This document shows, piece after piece, positions 1-14,940 of a DNA stretch of 64,000 nt. The stretch comes from Macrostomum hystrix (lineage: Eukaryota; Platyhelminthes; Macrostomidae), in contig CATNEN010000007.1 in assembly GCA_950097015.1 (NCBI GenBank), positions 9,487,001-9,551,000 on the forward strand, in the 5' to 3' direction. Under the pieces are notes generated by a model. The model had not been told where the DNA came from and made no database searches. It worked only from the letters and a program-made list of their open reading frames with translations. Every line of letters starts with the position of its first letter. The first letter of the stretch is position 1. A program made the translations under genes and the position numbers.

Positions 1-656
1 CAATAATAGATCACAAGTTGGCTTAACAGTATAAATATGTTCTTAGTGCCTATATACCTGGGATCAAAGTTTGCCTATGCACTTGACAGGGCATCCATAC
101 ATTTTTAGATTAGCTGCAATAATGCAATAGGGCTACCTCAGAACCACCACCTCAAAGTCTGGACAACCTGCACTTGTCAGATAGATAGAGACGATGGGTC
201 ATCTAGCACTGTTGCCCATTCTGTCTAGCTGCTCTTAAGTCAGCCTTGAACATTTGCAGGATGTGTGTCTCAATGAAGGATGAGATTCAGCAAGAACTAG
301 TAACCATTGAATGATTTTTCCACTACCAAGGATGTCCTCTGTGCTGTTCATCAATACTGTTTTGTCTACTTATTTCAGTTCTTTTATTTTATTTGAAAAG
401 TATATTCATTAATGGGATCAACTGCGGCAGTCACTTAAAGCTATATATACAGAGTGGCAAAACTAAGTATTTCAGGCTTAGAAAGAAATAAAATAAACTA
501 GTATCAGATCATAAAAATTGTAGTCCTTTATTTTTAAAAGTATTGATACCCATCACAGCTCATAACAAACATATATATTGTCATAAGCCATTTCAATGTA
601 ATTATATTAAATTAAACAATTTATTGCTTGCTTTACTACTTTATCTCATCCCCCAG
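1..656. other. Non-coding stretch upstream of first visible DOT1L exon
   Basis: AT-rich sequence without a convincing exon. It is probably an intron of DOT1L, because the first recognisable DOT1L exon starts directly after a splice acceptor (AG at 655-656) and about 25 N-terminal residues normal for the family are missing. The open frame running from 543 into the exon has intron-like composition and is not considered coding. Confidence 0.5.
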
Positions 657-4828
<4,172 letters not shown>

Positions 4829-5854
4829 ACCCTGCCAGCGCGAGCATTCATTATTGCTTACTTATAGTAGAGCATTCAGAGACTCAGAGTGTTGAATTCT
4901 ATTGAGATAGAAATTTGGACTTTTTTAATTTGCACCGGCGCTTTCACAACCGCCAATTATTTTCAAATAATCAGTTTTTACTTGACTCTAAAAAAACTAT
5001 CTACTGCCTAATAAGTTTATAACACTAAGCTAAGTAATTACATCAGTGTAGTAACTAGGCAAACTAGCTTCGTTTTAAAGTACAGTGAAATTCTCAGCCC
5101 GTCCTATTCTAGCGTGAATTCTAACTTCTAACACTTTCTTAACTTTGCATAATCCATGAGCTGATGCGCGCTGTACTTATTTATTGAGTAGTACGCTTGT
5201 TTGTATCCTGTCACTTATAGTCCGGTTAGTACACATTCGTTTCTGTTGATTCTTTGCTGTTGTACAAAATTTTATCTAATAAGCCACAGTTGCTAGGCGA
5301 ATAATGTACTGTAAAATCCTCTAGCGCATTCACAATTTTAGCAGGTTTTCTTAATTCTATTAACGGCAGGCAAAGTCCTGGTGCTAAAACTTGGCGAGTC
5401 GCTTTAATGAAAATCGAACAATCTGATTGCTGTTGTCCGTTGTGACCTATCTTATATACTAGGCCTTTGTACTAGCCGTCTAGCTGTTTCCGCTGCTGCC
5501 GCTGCTGCTGTATGGACCAATTTTATTCCACTCATAATTTGCACTAGTTTAGATTTCTGCTTTGCATTCTCTCACTAGTTGAATTCCTGTGAGCACTGCT
5601 CCCCGTGTAAGTTACGTATTCAATTCAGCGGATTTCCCAAGCTCAAATTTCATGGCAACGCCGCTTTTCATTATCTTTATCCGTGTAAATAGTCACATTT
5701 TATTGGCATGCGGTTTCTCAGTGTGTTTTATATACTTTCCTGCTGCGTTCGCTAGTTTTTTTAACTGGCCATTGTGGGTTTATTTTTTATTTCGATTCTT
5801 CACCATACTTTTAGTGGGCTATAATTAGCATATTCCCTAATCCCCTGTTCGTGA
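4829..5854. other. DOT1L 3' flank
   Basis: AT-rich sequence after the DOT1L stop, presumably 3' UTR then intergenic. No coding segment or RNA gene recognised; a small open frame at 5589-5828 looks random. Confidence 0.5.
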
Positions 5855-6148
5855 TAGGCTCATTCCTGATTGGCCGATTCCCCACTTCCCTATTCCTGAT
5901 TGGCCGAATCCCCACTTCCCTATTCCTGATTGGCCGAATCCCCACTTCCCTATTCCTGATTGGCCGAATCCCCACTTCCCTATTCCTGATTGGCCGATTC
6001 CCCACTTCCCTATTCCTGATTGGCCGAATCCCCACTTCCCTATTCCTGATTGGCCGAATCCCCACTTCCCTATTCCTGATTGGCCGAATCCCCACTTCCC
6101 TATTCCTGATTGGCTGAATCCCCACTTCCCTATTCCTGATTGGCTGAA
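5855..6148. repeat. 30-bp tandem array, each unit with a CCAAT (NF-Y) box
   Basis: Ten copies of a 30-bp unit, each holding CTGATTGGCC or CTGATTGGCT. On the minus strand this reads (G/A)GCCAATCAG, the full NF-Y consensus. ATTGG cores sit every 30 bp from 5869 to 6139. The array is intergenic, about 1 kb beyond the DOT1L stop. The period is a multiple of three, so both strands show spurious open frames. Confidence 0.96.
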
Positions 6149-6671
6149 TCAGAAACCTGATTTCCGCTGGCCCGGGTTTCATAGTCCATGCAAAAAACAG
6201 CTTAAGATTCCCGCACTGAGAGTGTCATGGGTTCATAGTGTGCAGTTTTTTACTCTTTAACTTGGCTTTCAAACTTGCCTCCCAAGTTGATTGTGCGGCC
6301 ACAGGCCACTCATTAGAAAATCATTCTGTTCAAATAAACACGCTAAGCACAGGCAGCCCATGATCATGTTCAGGTTCTTATTAACAGAAGCTTAAAACTG
6401 ATTAAAACATTACCTATTATAATACCTGCTGCCGTGTTTGTCTTTTGACACTCTTTGACCAGACCAGCCGTTTAGGTGCAAATGATAAGTGCCAGGATTC
6501 GAATGATAACTGTGCTTGGGCTCGGGCACGTGTCTCTATAAAAAAGAAACTCGGTGGAAAGAGGAGAGAATCACGGCCCACGGGAATGAGTGATTAGCCA
6601 AATAAAACTATTTAATGTATCGTTTAATGTGGTTTTTCTTTTTTGAAGAATAACCAACTGTCTATGGTAAA
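6149..6671. other. Intergenic stretch with a short gene-fragment echo
   Basis: No coding gene seen. Positions about 6492-6520 closely match part of the secreted-protein gene at about 9841-9869 (shared core CCAGGATTCGAATGATA), so a piece of a related copy may survive here. Confidence 0.4.
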
Positions 6672-6674
6672 CAT

Positions 6675-6680
6675 TTTATT
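6675..6680 (-). terminator. AATAAA polyadenylation signal abutting a stop codon
   Basis: On the minus strand the TAA stop at 6681-6683 is followed directly by AATAAA. This supports a real gene 3' end here rather than a chance open frame. Confidence 0.5.
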
Positions 6681-7008
6681 TTACGAGTCCTCGTTTTGAG
6701 GCCTGAGAAACGATTTGAGGACTTGAAGCGTCCGGAAATGGTATGAACACAGAATAACAAATTCGCGAAACCCATTTTCTTTTCCATAGAGCACAAAATT
6801 ATAGGGTAAAATAATATGCATATCCATGGCCATAGACAACGGCAACCGGGCGGGCGACAAGTTATGGTCACGCAAGAAATTGTTTAGTCGTTTCACGTGC
6901 ACTTCCGCTTGCTTGACGGTCGACTCACGCTTAGCTTCATCTTTCACACGCCGCAGATCGCTCTCCTTAGTTTCACTAAGCTGTCGCAGAAGTGATAGCT
7001 TAGTGAGA
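6681..7008 (-). CDS. Terminal exon of an unrecognised protein (coiled-coil tail)
   Basis: A minus-strand frame opens after an acceptor-like TTGCAG at 7009-7014 and runs about 108 codons to a TAA followed at once by AATAAA. The first half is a charged helix (LLRQLSETKESDLRRVKDEA) likely to form a coiled coil. The second half is mixed hydrophobic, ending in NEDS. I do not recognise the family. No upstream exon was found, and a fucosyltransferase relic starts about 40 bp away on the other strand, so this may be a stranded gene remnant. Confidence 0.35.
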
Positions 7009-7045
7009 CTGCAAGTTTTCCTTTAATAGCCGTACTAGACGAACT

Positions 7046-7323
7046 ATGTGCATGTGCACGGTGAGTGCGGTGACAGAGGAGGATTGGAATGTGTGGCGAC
7101 ACATCTTAGAGCAGTACCGATTCTACCTGAGCTTCGAGAACGCATTCTGTCGAAACTACATCACGGAGAAGTTTCACAACAACGGTCTGGACTCGCAGGC
7201 GCGGTCCCGGTGGTCTTCGGCGGTCTGTCGCGCACGGACTACGAGCGGGTGAGTCCGCCGGGCTCGTTCGTGTACGCGCTGGACTTTCCGAGCATGCGGC
7301 AGCTGACCTCGGCTTTGAACTAG
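7046..7323 (+). pseudogene. Alpha-1,3-fucosyltransferase (GT10) fragment, frameshifted
   Basis: GT10 enzymes move fucose from GDP-fucose onto Golgi glycans. The conserved C-terminal donor-binding region is present but split between two frames. The first frame (7046 on) carries YRFYLSFENAFCRNYITEKF, the family signature. The second (to the stop at about 7321) carries AVPVVFGGLSRTDYERVSPP. The shift falls near 7190-7205 with no room for an intron. The N-terminal membrane anchor and first half of the catalytic domain are absent. Either a decayed partial copy or one exon with a sequencing error. Confidence 0.75.
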
Positions 7324-7518
7324 TCCTCAATGCATGCTACTTCATGGGCCCCTGGTGAAATAATTTAAGATAAATTCAGCGGATTGGAGTTTCGGCTCTT
7401 CGAAAGCCTTCGTGAAATTAAAATTCAAATTGAAATGTCCGCGTGAATACTGTTAAGGCGCTAGTTGTTATTACTGTCGGTTAAAATATAATAGATTGTA
7501 TTCACTTTGTTTTGATTA

Positions 7519-7723
7519 AAACTTTCTCATTATTTATGACTAAGGTGCTGACTTTTTGTTGTATAGTTAATAGATATGTCATGGTTTTTAGGTCGGTATG
7601 TGCTTAAATATCGAGAGCCGATTTCTCGCGGGATTTAAATGAAATACCGACCTAAAAACTATGACATAACTATTAACTATACAACAAAAAGTGAGCACCT
7701 TAGTCATATATAATAAGAAAGTT
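7519..7723. repeat. Long inverted repeat, about 80-bp arms, 44-bp loop
   Basis: The left arm (7519-7599) and right arm (7644-7723) are near-perfect reverse complements (about six mismatches by eye), for example TTAGGTCGGTAT against ATACCGACCTAA at the loop. Transcribed, it would fold into a long hairpin. It could be a foldback/MITE-type element or a hairpin RNA source. No clear target-site duplication seen. Confidence 0.92.
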
Positions 7724-8074
7724 AAGCTGCCCGAAAAAAATCCCTGCAATGTTTTATTCCATCCTTCCTTCGCTAAGCCTAAGAGACTAGCAGCACAGAG
7801 GTCTGATCTGGGCAATTATTTCTTTCTTTCTAACAGCTCTCGCCCGACTTAAAGACTATTTTCTGAGCAGTGTTTAGATAAAGCAAAATTCTTTCATTTT
7901 AAACCCACTGATGGACTATAGCGCCGACTTGGTTCGAGACTATGATCCTAATCGCCTTTGGCAGTAGATTCGGCAGTAGATTTGGAAGAAATACTACGTG
8001 AAGGGTCGGATTGCCGGGACCCGAATGCTCTCCAGTAAATTCCAGAAGTCCGTGGCAATTCTGACGCAGCATTG

Positions 8075-8283
8075 GATGAAATTCGCAATCTCAATCGGAG
8101 CACGAAGGCTCAAAACACTCTAAAACGCAACAAGTGAGCCGTTCAAGCATTCAACCGATGGCTTCAAGAGTCTGGCATCGAATGCACTGTGCCTCTGCAA
8201 GACATGAACGACTCCGAACTCAATTCTCTGCTGTCAAGGTTCATACACGAAGTCACTCGTTCCTACGAAGTCATTCATAATTA
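8075..8283 (+). pseudogene. Recombinase/DUF3504-like N-terminal fragment with in-frame stop
   Basis: The frame encodes AFNRWLQESGIECTVPLQDM and then SELNSLLSRFIHEV, ending at TAG. The layout resembles the helical N-terminal segment of Crypton-type tyrosine recombinases and ZMYM/QRICH1 proteins (a W-L core, then 'L..LLS.F..EV'). An in-frame TGA near 8134 interrupts it and no catalytic core follows. The family assignment is tentative. Confidence 0.35.
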
Positions 8284-8893
8284 GAAGAACAATTTCCTAT
8301 GCTGCTTTGCTCTCTGACGATTTGTCTGTTGTCAGTTTTGCTGTAAGTGTTTAATTGTCTATTGTCTACCTCACAATAATACCGGTGATTTTAACTTAGT
8401 CAGTCATCGTTGGAATTAAATAAGTAATACGTTTTGGTTTTGTCATTTCTGTTCCTTCCATGCTGATAAAAAAAGCATGCTTACCGCTGTAAAATAATGT
8501 TTAGTGAGAGTGCATGGGAAGTTCTGAATTGACTGACTGGTTCTTATAAGTGCAAGACTTATCCAAGTAAAAGCATCAACAAAGCTTGATCCTGCTACAG
8601 TTGAGTTGTGTCCTTCTGTGACACTGAAGCATGGCATCGAATAGAAGCGAACAGATGCCTGCTCCTCCCAGAGAAAGAATTAGTTGCTGCAGACCTACGA
8701 CTGTCAAAGTTGATTAGATGGGCGTAGGAAATCATAGATAATGGACAAGCAGCGCCTGTCACGCATCAACTCCGCACCGATATTTAACAGAAAAGCTTCC
8801 TGCACTGGGAGCCAGCTAAGCCCAGTGCTGCCACGGCAAGAACTGCTTGTTAATATTGAAATATAAGATCAAGTGAGTGTGTAAGCAGCAGCA
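8284..8893. other. Stretch without recognised gene
   Basis: Nothing recognisable as coding or RNA gene. The last 100 bp or so probably form the 5' UTR or promoter of the secreted-protein gene that follows. Confidence 0.4.
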
Positions 8894-9982
8894 ATGACTA
8901 GCGACAGGTAAGATTGTACTTCCGCATAACTAACAGTTCTCCCAATTTGTGCGAAATCAACAATCGACTAGAAAAAATAGTCGATAAATTAGCTCGCTTA
9001 CAAATTCGTTCTGATATAGCAAACTCATTGCCTGATTCTGGAACACTCATGCAGCCCTGAGCCTTGCAGAGTTGCTCTCTCCGCCCTGCTGCTGATGGCC
9101 ATCGCTGCCTCTGCAGGGGTTGCAGACTTGGCCACTCTGGAAGACTCGGACACCTTCAGAAAGCTCGCTCTTCCTGGAGCACTCGCAAGCTGCCGCATGC
9201 TGACGAGCCTGCCGATGCAATACCTGGCTCAGTGCCTGCTGCATGTGACATTGCTGAAGAGACAGAAGGCCAAGCCTCGATTCATCCGCTACAATGTGTC
9301 TGACGAGACCCGAGGCTGCCAGATCTCAGCCTGGTGCGACCAGCTGCTCGTGAACGAGTCCGACCCGCTCACAGCACTGCTCCCGGTGTCCCTCGGACAG
9401 CCCCGAATCGTGCTCTTCGCGGTCAAGTCCGGAAGCCAGGTGAAGGTTCTGGACTCGTTCCTGACGCCCATCGGATGCAACCAGTCCCTCCTGGTGTCAC
9501 CGGCTGTCGATCCGCCTCCGATCCACTTTTGGCGCTCGTGCTGGCTCGACCGACTGCCCGATCTCATGAGACTGCTGTCGGGCAAGACGCTGTCTGTGGA
9601 GATGCTGAAGGACGGCGCCACTGTGCTGAAGATCTCCTTCGATGCGAGCTTCGCTGGACTGAATCTGATGAACTGGTTCAGGAAGACCAGACTGATCAGC
9701 AGCGAGCCCGACCTGGCTCTGGCCGGCAGGACCTTCAACTTCTTCTCAGTCGAAGGGGATACTCGATCAAGCCTCCGCAGGGTTTTCTTCGTGAACATGG
9801 CGTACGCTGGGTGCCCTGCAGACACAGGAGTTTTCGTTGTCCAGGATTCGAATGATAGCTGTGCTTGGGGACTCACAGCGAGCGGCAGCTCCGCACTGCC
9901 CAGAATTCTGTTCAATCTGAACGCCGGGCTCTGGCCAGATCACGCGGTGCTAGCCGACCACATGCTGGTCACCGCCGCCTGA
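8894..9982 (+). CDS. Secreted protein of unknown family (308 aa)
   Basis: Two exons fit exactly. A 14-bp first coding exon (8894-8907: ATG ACT AGC GAC AG, donor GTAAG) joins 9070-9982 after the acceptor TTGCAG. The join creates a classic signal peptide (VALSALLLMAIAASAGVA) directly after four residues, which supports the tiny exon; the second exon alone has no upstream in-frame ATG before 9095. The mature part has a helical N-terminus, about ten cysteines and segments such as RRVFFVNMAYAGCPADTG and SNDSCAWG that resemble a disulfide-linked extracellular module. I do not recognise the domain. A short echo lies at 6492-6520. Confidence 0.7.
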
Positions 9983-10279
9983 CTCGCATGCTCAGTCACA
10001 ATGCCATTTAACGGGTATTAAGGGCTTTACCAAAGGTAAAATCGCGATCAATGCGAAGCTCTGACTTGAAAATTCTAAAATTTTTGCTAGTAAATTGAAC
10101 AAACTGACATGTGACCAAGTTTAAGACGTTTCCATGGAGACCAGCGCCTCCCAAATATAGGGTGCTACGCCACTAGTGACTATTTATTTTATTTTATTTC
10201 AACCAAGCTGATTGTTGCTTTACATGTTCATCGCTTCATGAGTGGACGATGGAGAGTAGGCTATTAGCAGCTAGATTAG
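9983..10279. other. Convergent intergenic spacer with poly(A) signals
   Basis: Separates two convergent genes. For the minus-strand gene, AATAAA occurs at 10183-10188 and overlapping copies nearby, about 90 bp beyond its stop. Confidence 0.5.
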
Positions 10280-13050
10280 CTAGACATCATCCAACAGCAG
10301 GCTAATGAGCTGCTGGGCACGCGGGCTGAGATCCGACGTGGAAGCCGGTGGTGGCAGCGGTGCATCAGGCAGCCAAACTAGGAGCTCCGACTGAGTGACT
10401 GGCAGAGCTGTCACGATATCCAACGGCTGCTGTGGTTGAAGCTCCAGCGTGGCAAACTCAATGCCGTCCTGAGACGAAGGCAGCAGTAGAGGCAACTCCG
10501 CTCTGGCTGCACAACTGATGGCCTCGGCAGCAGGTGTGTGCAGCAGGCGAGCTGTGAGGTCGGCGTGCGCCCGGTGCACGTGGCTGCAGAAGCCGGTCTG
10601 GCCGGCCAGCGGGCAGTCGCAGCGGTACAGGTGCGGACAGAGGCCAGCGCAGGCGGCCGACGGGCAGAGTCGAAAGCAGAGCCGCTCCGGGCAGATCTGG
10701 CGGACGCGGCGCACCACGTGACAGCCGGCCACGAGGCAGGGCTGGCCGGACAGAGCGGCCTGCGGGGCGGCGATTTCGACTTAATCCAAATCTGGGCTGA
10801 GCTGAGCACAGTAGTGTCTCAGAACTCAGCTCAGGGTCAGAGAAACAGGAAAATGGTAGGCTCTCACCTGGATCTCACGCGGGCAGAACTGGTCGGCCAG
10901 CTCCGGCCAAGCGGGCCCAGCGTGCACAGCTGGCGCGTCAGGCCGCCTCGCCGGCGTCAGGGGCGTCGCCGCTATGTCGCCAACCAGAGCTTCCCGATGA
11001 CCGTCAAGATCGTCGTCCTGTTCGCAGCAGTCACGCCGCCAGGCAGCGGCCTCCAGTACAAGCGCCAGCAGGCGGTCTGCGCGGCGCGCACGCCCGTTAA
11101 AGTGCAACGGGAGGAGGCCCAGCAGGCCGGGGTTCGAGCGCAGCCGCATCTCGGCCGCACGCAGGCGCGCCGGCTTGGCTGCGTCCGCCCACAGCTGCGG
11201 CCATAGGGCCAGCCGGTGAGCCCGGTCGGACAGCTCCGGCGAGACCCGGCTGAATTTGGCGGAGAATTCTGAGAGGGCGGCCGAGGCCTGGCCGAGCTGC
11301 GGCTGCACGGCGGCGGCGTGCAGTTCAAGGAGCAGGAGAGCGGAGACGTCCCACTGGTCTGGCCGGGCCTGCGGGAAGGGTTGTGATCAAGTCCAGCAAT
11401 TGGAAAGCAAGAGGAAAATAATGGAGCTTGCGAACAATAAATGGAGGAGACAATCGGGACGCGGACAAGCCGGCCGGAAGAATTCCACGAAGGTGGAAAA
11501 GCAGGCGGGGGAGACACCCCGGAGGTGGACAAGCAGGCGGGGGAGACACCCCGGAGGTAGACATGCAGGCGGGGTAGAGAAACCCAGTTTTTCACCTGCA
11601 GGCAACGCCGCCAGCTGCGCAGCAGCTGCAGGCGATCGGCGAAGCAGCCGGCTGCCCGCGGAAAGACGCGAGCCCCGGCGGTGGCGCCGAGCAGGTTTGG
11701 AGGCAGCAGCAGCCAGCCGGTGAAGGCGCAACCGGAGTCAGTGCGAGGCGACGCGGCAGCGGCAGCAACGCAGCAGCGCAGCCAGTCTTCCACGCGGGTC
11801 TCGGTGACCTGGTCCGTTAGCAGCCAGCCGGCAGTGTGGGGCCGGCCTGCAATGCAGTACAGGAGAGCCCAGATTATCACAATTGACCACCTGTGAGTTA
11901 AAAGTGCAAAACTGAAATATCAGGTGAGCCGAACCTTGGCCATCGAGCAGCAGAAGGCAGAGCACGCTGAGCTCCTCGGGATCCGAGCTCTCGTAAACGC
12001 AGTCTATGGCCAGAACATCAGCAAGCGGCAGTCGCTCGGCCAGCAGCAGCCGCTCGGCCGCCGCCTGCAGGATAAGAGCGCAGCCCAGGGCGCCGTCCGT
12101 CGGACGAAGTCCTCCGCACAGCGTGGCAGAGTTTCTGTAGCACCAGGAGCGCCGGAACTGACACAGCAGCAGCGGGCTGTCCGCCCCGGCGGCAATCTCG
12201 GACAGCAGCCGGTCTTCCACTGCCTGCCATGGCTGCTGACCAGCGCTGCCGCTGCCACGCAGGGCCTCACGGATCAGGCGCTTCGCTAGCCGGGCATCGC
12301 AGCCGGCAGCAGCGTGTTCGCCAATGGTTGTCGATGATGTCGACACTGCCGTTCCGATTCCGCCGCAAAGCAGCGCTGAGCGGAGCGCGCGAGCCCGCAA
12401 TTGGGGCGCCTGGAGAGCGGCGCCGGCGCTAAAACGGGTGCGCGCAGGAGGCGGCAGCTGCGGATGATGCCGGTGGAGCAGTGAGTAGCGAATCTTAAAG
12501 CCGCTACCGGACTTCTCTCTGGCGGCGATGATGCGGGCGGGGCAGGCCAGCGGGCTGCGCCAGCCGGTGCTGCAGCTGTGCACGCAATAGCGAACTTCGC
12601 CATCGCCGTCTCGCCGCAGGCTGCTCACATAGTAGCGACAGCCGACGGTGGCCTCGTGGCTGAGTCGCCAGGCCGTCAGCTCCGCGTGGCTCGCCACCTC
12701 GGCGTTGCGCCAGTCGCCGGCATTAGCTTCCGCCGAATTCTTTGGTGATGTTCGGCTACGCTTTGTCACCGGTTCCTCGCCGACTCTGTCGCCGGTCTCA
12801 GCTGGCTGCAGCCCGTGCCGAATGCGAAGATGCCGGCGAAGATTGGTTGCCAGGCGAAACGGCCGGCCGCACAGCGGACAGGCTCGGTCACGCCGCTTGG
12901 GAGCTCCGGGCAGCTCGTCAAGGCCAGCTTCCGGACTGTTGTCCCCGCCATCGAGCAACACCTGCAGCTCCTGGCAGCGCTGCTGAAGCTCTTCGACAGG
13001 CGGGAATTCGATTCGCGACTGGGGATCAACAGCGAGAATTTGGTTGGGAG
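10280..13050 (-). CDS. MULE-type transposase-like protein (C2H2 + MULE + SWIM)
   Basis: Exons on the minus strand: 13050-11935, 11846-11596, 11368-10868 and 10759-10280. Phases close, giving at least 782 residues. Domains in order: a C2H2 finger (CPLCGRPFRLATNLRRHLRIRH spacing) about residue 60; a FAR1/WRKY-GCM1-like zinc fold (CPARI then HRHH); a MULE DDE-like core starting VLAIDCVYESS, with LLLLDGQG spliced to RPHTAGWLLT; and a SWIM finger of form CxC-x9-CxH (CDCPLAGQTGFCSH) near the C-terminus. Mutator-like transposases and ZSWIM-type host proteins share this order. No frameshift and no terminal inverted repeats were seen, so it may be a domesticated gene. The start exon lies beyond the array at 13077-13990 and was not resolved; a required phase-1 exon end was not found. 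Confidence is high for the family, moderate for the 5' end. Confidence 0.8.
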
Positions 13051-13076
13051 CTGAATCACATTTTCGGAGAATTTGG

Positions 13077-13990
13077 CGGCCATGACCAGGTGATGACGAT
13101 AAGAAGGACCCATGACCAGGTGATGAGGATAAGAAGGACCCATGACCAGGTGATGAAGATAAAAAGGACCCATGACCAGATGATGAGGATAAGAAGGACC
13201 CATGACCAGATGATGAGGATAAGAAGGACCCATGACCAGATGATGAAGATAAAAAGGACCCATGACCATTGTGATGAGGATAAGAAGGACCCATGACCAG
13301 ATGATGAGGATAAGAAGGACCCATGACCAGGTGATGAGGATAAGAAGGACCCATGACCAGATGATGAGGATAAGAAGGACCCATGACCAGATGATGAGGA
13401 TAAGAAGGACCCATGACCAGATGATGAGGATAAGAACGACCCATGACCAGATGATGAAGATAAAAAGGACCCATGACCATGGTGATGAGGATAAGAAGGA
13501 CCCATGACCAGGTGATGAGGATAAGAAGGAGCCATGACCAGATGATGAGGATAGGAAGGACCCATGACCAGATGATGAGGATAAGAACGACCCATGACCA
13601 GATGATGAAGATAAAAAGGACCCATGACCATGGTGATGAGGATAAGAAGGACCCATGACCAGGTGATGAGGATAAGAAGGACCCATGACCAGGTGATGAG
13701 GATAAGAAGGACCCATGACCAGATGATGAGGATAAGAAGGACCCATGACCAGATGATGAGGATAAGAAGGACCCATGACCAGATGATGAGGATAAGAACG
13801 ACCCATGACCAGATGATGAAGATAAAAAGGACCCATGACCATGGTGATGAGGATAAGAAGGACCCATGACCAGGTGATGAGGATAAGAAGGAGCCATGAC
13901 CAGATGATGAGGATAGGAAGGACCCATGACCATGGTGATGAGGATAAGAAGGACACGTGACCAGGTGATGAGGATAAGAAGGACACGTGA
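13077..13990. repeat. 30-bp minisatellite upstream of MULE exon
   Basis: About 30 copies of a 30-bp unit (ATGACCAGATGATGAGGATA core). Longer variants with ATGGTGATG near 13265, 13486, 13627, 13846 and 13927 mark a higher-order pattern. Because 30 is divisible by three, all frames stay open on both strands, giving false proteins of up to 731 residues. It probably lies in the first intron of the MULE-like gene. Confidence 0.96.
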
Positions 13991-14520
13991 CTACCTGAAC
14001 AAAAAATTAAGAAAGGGAGAGCAGCAGGAGTTCGCACTGAAAGCAAGCAACATCTATTTCTATAATTTATTTTCCAATAAATAATTTGCCATTTCAAGAT
14101 CGTCCATCAACAGTAGAGAAGGAATGATGAGGCTAAAGACTAAAGAGTAACAACAATCTGGGGTGCTCTAAATGGTTCGCACGATAACTAAGCACTTATA
14201 ATGCGGTTAGTTATAAATAGCAAAGGTTATCAAGCAGTTAGATATTGATTTTTAATATTGCATTTCAATAAGCTGTGAGACTCAACCAACACCGACTCAA
14301 TGAATAAATGAATGCGTTAGAGAGGCCGGGGTCAGTCATGGCGCAGGGCTGGGGAAGACGCAGACAACAGCAAGCGATAGAGAAGCAAACACCTGCTTCC
14401 GACACGACAGACGAATGAAGCGGGAAAATCTTCTTTGAACATGGTCAGTTTAATTGCTTTTAAAGTAAAGTCACGATAAAACAAAATACTAAGTTCTATT
14501 ACATAGCCTTTAAGCACTTT
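13991..14520. other. AT-rich stretch without recognised gene
   Basis: May contain the 5' exon of the MULE-like gene (an ATG at about 14053 on the minus strand precedes a CAG/GTAGT donor near 13995), but the reading phase does not match the next exon. Otherwise nothing recognised. Confidence 0.3.
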
Positions 14521-14863
14521 GTCTAACAGGTTGGATCACTGTCTAACAGGTTGGATCACTGTCTAACAGGTTGGATCACTGTCTAACGGGTTGGATCACT
14601 GTCTAACAGGTTGGATCCCTGTCTAACAGGTTGGATCACTGTCTAACGGGTTGGATCACTGTCTAACAGGTTGGATCACTGTCTAACAGGTTGGATCACT
14701 GTCTAACGGGTTGGATCACTGTCTAACAGGTTGGATCACTGTCTAACAGGTTGGATCCCTGTCTAACAGGATGGATCACTGTCTAACAGGTTGGATCACT
14801 GTCTAACAGGTTGGATCCCTGTCTAACAGGTTGGATCCCTGTCTAACAGGTTGGATCACTGTC
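14521..14863. repeat. 20-bp tandem array, 17 copies
   Basis: Seventeen copies of GTCTAACAGGTTGGATCACT with two recurring variants (ACGGG and TCCCT). It lies about 80 bp past the UBA5 stop codon. Confidence 0.97.
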
Positions 14864-14940
14864 AAAAGGGGCCAGCTTTGTTGTTATGATTTGGAGTGCT
14901 CAGTAGAGCACATCTCACACTAATAATATAATGAGTTCAT

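Noticed and set aside
5811-6182. 123-residue periodic protein (RPIRNREVGI repeats)
   Set aside because: The 30-bp array is open in all frames; no start context or splice support, and the CCAAT content explains the conservation better.
9289-9915. 208-residue minus-strand frame
   Set aside because: Antisense shadow of the secreted-protein gene, with no splice or poly(A) signals of its own.
11738-13933. 731-residue minus-strand open frame
   Set aside because: The N-terminal 290 codons are the 30-bp array read through; only the part from 13050 downward belongs to the MULE-like gene.
13077-13990. CRISPR-like array
   Set aside because: Units are directly contiguous without spacers in animal DNA; it is a minisatellite. 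The same holds for the other arrays.
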